Shown here: one piece after another, positions 7,090 through 8,289 of the stretch | Layout of the letters: each line of letters starts with the position of its first letter | Numbering within the stretch: position 1 is the first letter of the stretch | Source of the DNA: Dehalococcoidales bacterium | GTDB taxonomy: Bacteria > Chloroflexota > Dehalococcoidia > Dehalococcoidales > UBA5760 | NCBI GenBank assembly: GCA_018399795.1 | Contig: JAGYOC010000171.1 | Span: 1-8,289 of the forward strand | DNA: 8,289 nt | Direction: 5' to 3' | The notes under the pieces: model-generated | Databases searched by the model: none | What the model saw: only the letters and a program-made list of their open reading frames with translations | What the model was told of the DNA's origin: nothing | Made by a program: the position numbers and the translations under genes

Positions 7090-7121
7090 CTGTTTTTGGC
7101 CAACCCCTCACCTCACTCCGG

Positions 7122-8228
7122 CTATTGCTGAGTAGCACTGCTCTTCTGTCCGGCCTGCCGGCAACCGGTTATATAATCTTCGACCATGCGGCGGGCCTCA
7201 TCATCACTATATTGTACCGGCGGTGACTTCATAAAGTAAGCGGAGGGAGCCGTCAATGATCCCTTGATCCCACAATCGAGGGCAAGCTTGCAGCACCGTA
7301 TCGCGTCAATAATCACTCCCGCCGAGTTAGGACTGTCCCATACCTCGAGTTTCAGTTCCAGGTCCAGGGGAACATCACCGAAGGTCTGCCCTTCCATCCG
7401 GATATGGCAGAACTTACGGTCATCCAGCCAGGGCACGTAATCACTGGGACCCACGTGGATATCGTCGGGGTCCATCTGGTAGTCAAGCTGTGAGGTGACC
7501 GCGTTGGTTTTGGATATCTTCTTGGACTCCAGACGTTCCCGCTCCAACATGTTGAGAAAGTCGGTATTGCCACCGAAATTAAGCTGATATGTCCTCAGTA
7601 GTTTAACGCCGCGCTCTCTGAATAGCCTGGCCAATACCCGGTGGACAATTGTCGCCCCAACCTGAGATTTGACATCATCGCCTATCACCGGCAACCCCTT
7701 TTCCTCAAAACGCTTCTGCCAGTATTTCTCACGGGCGATAAATACGGGGATACAATTGATGAAGCTACAACCCGCAGAGAGTACCTGCTCAACATACCAC
7801 TTGGTCGCCTCTTCACTTCCGACCGGCAAATAATTGAGCACCACATGGGTCTTGGTTTCCTTCAGTATCCCGACAATATCTGCAGTCGAGCCCGGCGCCT
7901 TTTCGATTTTCTGAGAGAGATACTTCCCCAGACCATCATGGGTCATACCCCTCTGAACCTTTATTCCACTTGCCGGAACATCGGTAAATTTGTAGGTGTT
8001 GTTCGGGGAAGCGAAGATAGCTTCCGACAGGTCCTTGCCCACCTTCGACTTATTGATATCAAAAGCGGCTACGAAATTGATATCGCTGATGCGGTAACCG
8101 CCCAGGTTGACATGCATCAAACCGGGGACGAACTCGTTTTCCCTGGCTTTCTTATAGTAATGGACCCCCTGTACCAGGGATGAGGCACAATTACCCACCC
8201 CTATTATAGCTACGTTTATATTGCCCAA
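7122..8228 (-). CDS. ino1: myo-Inositol-1-phosphate synthase, actinobacterial/archaeal type
   Basis: This NAD-dependent cytoplasmic enzyme isomerises glucose-6-phosphate to inositol-1-phosphate, the precursor of inositol lipids. Numbered from the TTG at 8228 (368 residues), it shows the Rossmann motif [12 protein letters not shown] (10-21), VPGLMHV (34-40), [10 protein letters not shown] (132-141), [12 protein letters not shown] (183-194), [12 protein letters not shown] (217-228), the lysine-rich active-site segment [11 protein letters not shown] (231-241) and [14 protein letters not shown] (296-309). The sequence follows Mycobacterium tuberculosis Ino1 almost motif for motif and is much shorter than eukaryotic enzymes. 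The start is uncertain between two TTG codons. The one at 8228 lies 7 bases after GAGGGG (8241-8236) and directly before the first conserved strand. The one at 8255 adds nine basic residues and has AGAGG 6 bases upstream. It is the first gene of the minus-strand run, 32 bases ahead of the glycosyltransferase. Confidence 0.94.
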   Translation of the reverse strand: MGNINVAIIGVGNCASSLVQGVHYYKKARENEFVPGLMHVNLGGYRISDINFVAAFDINKSKVGKDLSEAIFASPNNTYKFTDVPASGIKVQRGMTHDGLGKYLSQKIEKAPGSTADIVGILKETKTHVVLNYLPVGSEEATKWYVEQVLSAGCSFINCIPVFIAREKYWQKRFEEKGLPVIGDDVKSQVGATIVHRVLARLFRERGVKLLRTYQLNFGGNTDFLNMLERERLESKKISKTNAVTSQLDYQMDPDDIHVGPSDYVPWLDDRKFCHIRMEGQTFGDVPLDLELKLEVWDSPNSAGVIIDAIRCCKLALDCGIKGSLTAPSAYFMKSPPVQYSDDEARRMVEDYITGCRQAGQKSSATQQ

Positions 8229-8271
8229 AGCTTTACCCCTCTCCTTTCTCAGCAAAGAAGGCCTCTTGCCT

Positions 8272-8277
8272 TTTATA
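8272..8277 (-). promoter_or_regulatory. Possible -10 element upstream of ino1
   Basis: On the minus strand, TATAAA (8277-8272) stands in an AT-rich stretch about 43 bases before the preferred ino1 start. It would give a short leader of roughly 35 bases. The matching -35 region would lie at or beyond the window edge, so this is only a suggestion. Confidence 0.25.
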
Positions 8278-8289
8278 AAGAAAAACGTT

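Noticed and set aside
7641..8183. 180-codon open frame on the plus strand opposite ino1
   Set aside because: It is entirely antisense to the strongly conserved ino1, with no family motif or convincing ribosome binding site.

Overview
The window holds seven protein-coding genes in two convergent blocks and almost no non-coding DNA. The longest gap is 87 bases. I see no tRNA, rRNA, CRISPR array, insertion sequence or integrase. Gene content, moderately GC-rich sequence, frequent ATA (Ile) and AGG (Arg) codons, TTG starts and the archaeal/actinobacterial-type inositol genes together suggest a bacterium of the Chloroflexota, probably Dehalococcoidia. That placement is an inference; no single marker proves it.

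Plus-strand block (1-3833): the 3' part of pnp (polynucleotide phosphorylase; its 5' end lies outside the window), then dapB, asd and dapA. The genes are separated by 8 bases, 2 bases and a 1-base overlap, which looks like one transcript with translational coupling. asd makes aspartate semialdehyde, dapA condenses it with pyruvate, and dapB reduces the product to tetrahydrodipicolinate. The block therefore covers the entry to the diaminopimelate/lysine pathway. Aspartokinase is not in the window.

Minus-strand block (8228 down to 3897, read right to left): ino1 (myo-inositol-1-phosphate synthase), a PimA-like GT4 glycosyltransferase, a CDP-alcohol phosphatidyltransferase of the phosphatidylinositol-phosphate synthase type, and purA (adenylosuccinate synthase). 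The first three form a plausible route: glucose-6-phosphate to inositol-1-phosphate, attachment of inositol phosphate to a CDP-activated lipid, then glycosylation of the inositol headgroup. The glycosyltransferase and phosphatidyltransferase genes overlap by 26 bases. purA is a housekeeping purine gene after an 87-base gap with its own strong ribosome binding site.

The blocks converge in a 63-base gap (3834-3896) with no recognisable intrinsic terminator. The most interesting element is the compact inositol-phospholipid glycosylation cassette, which is best known from Actinobacteria and Archaea. I see no clearly unprecedented system; most of the window is core metabolism.
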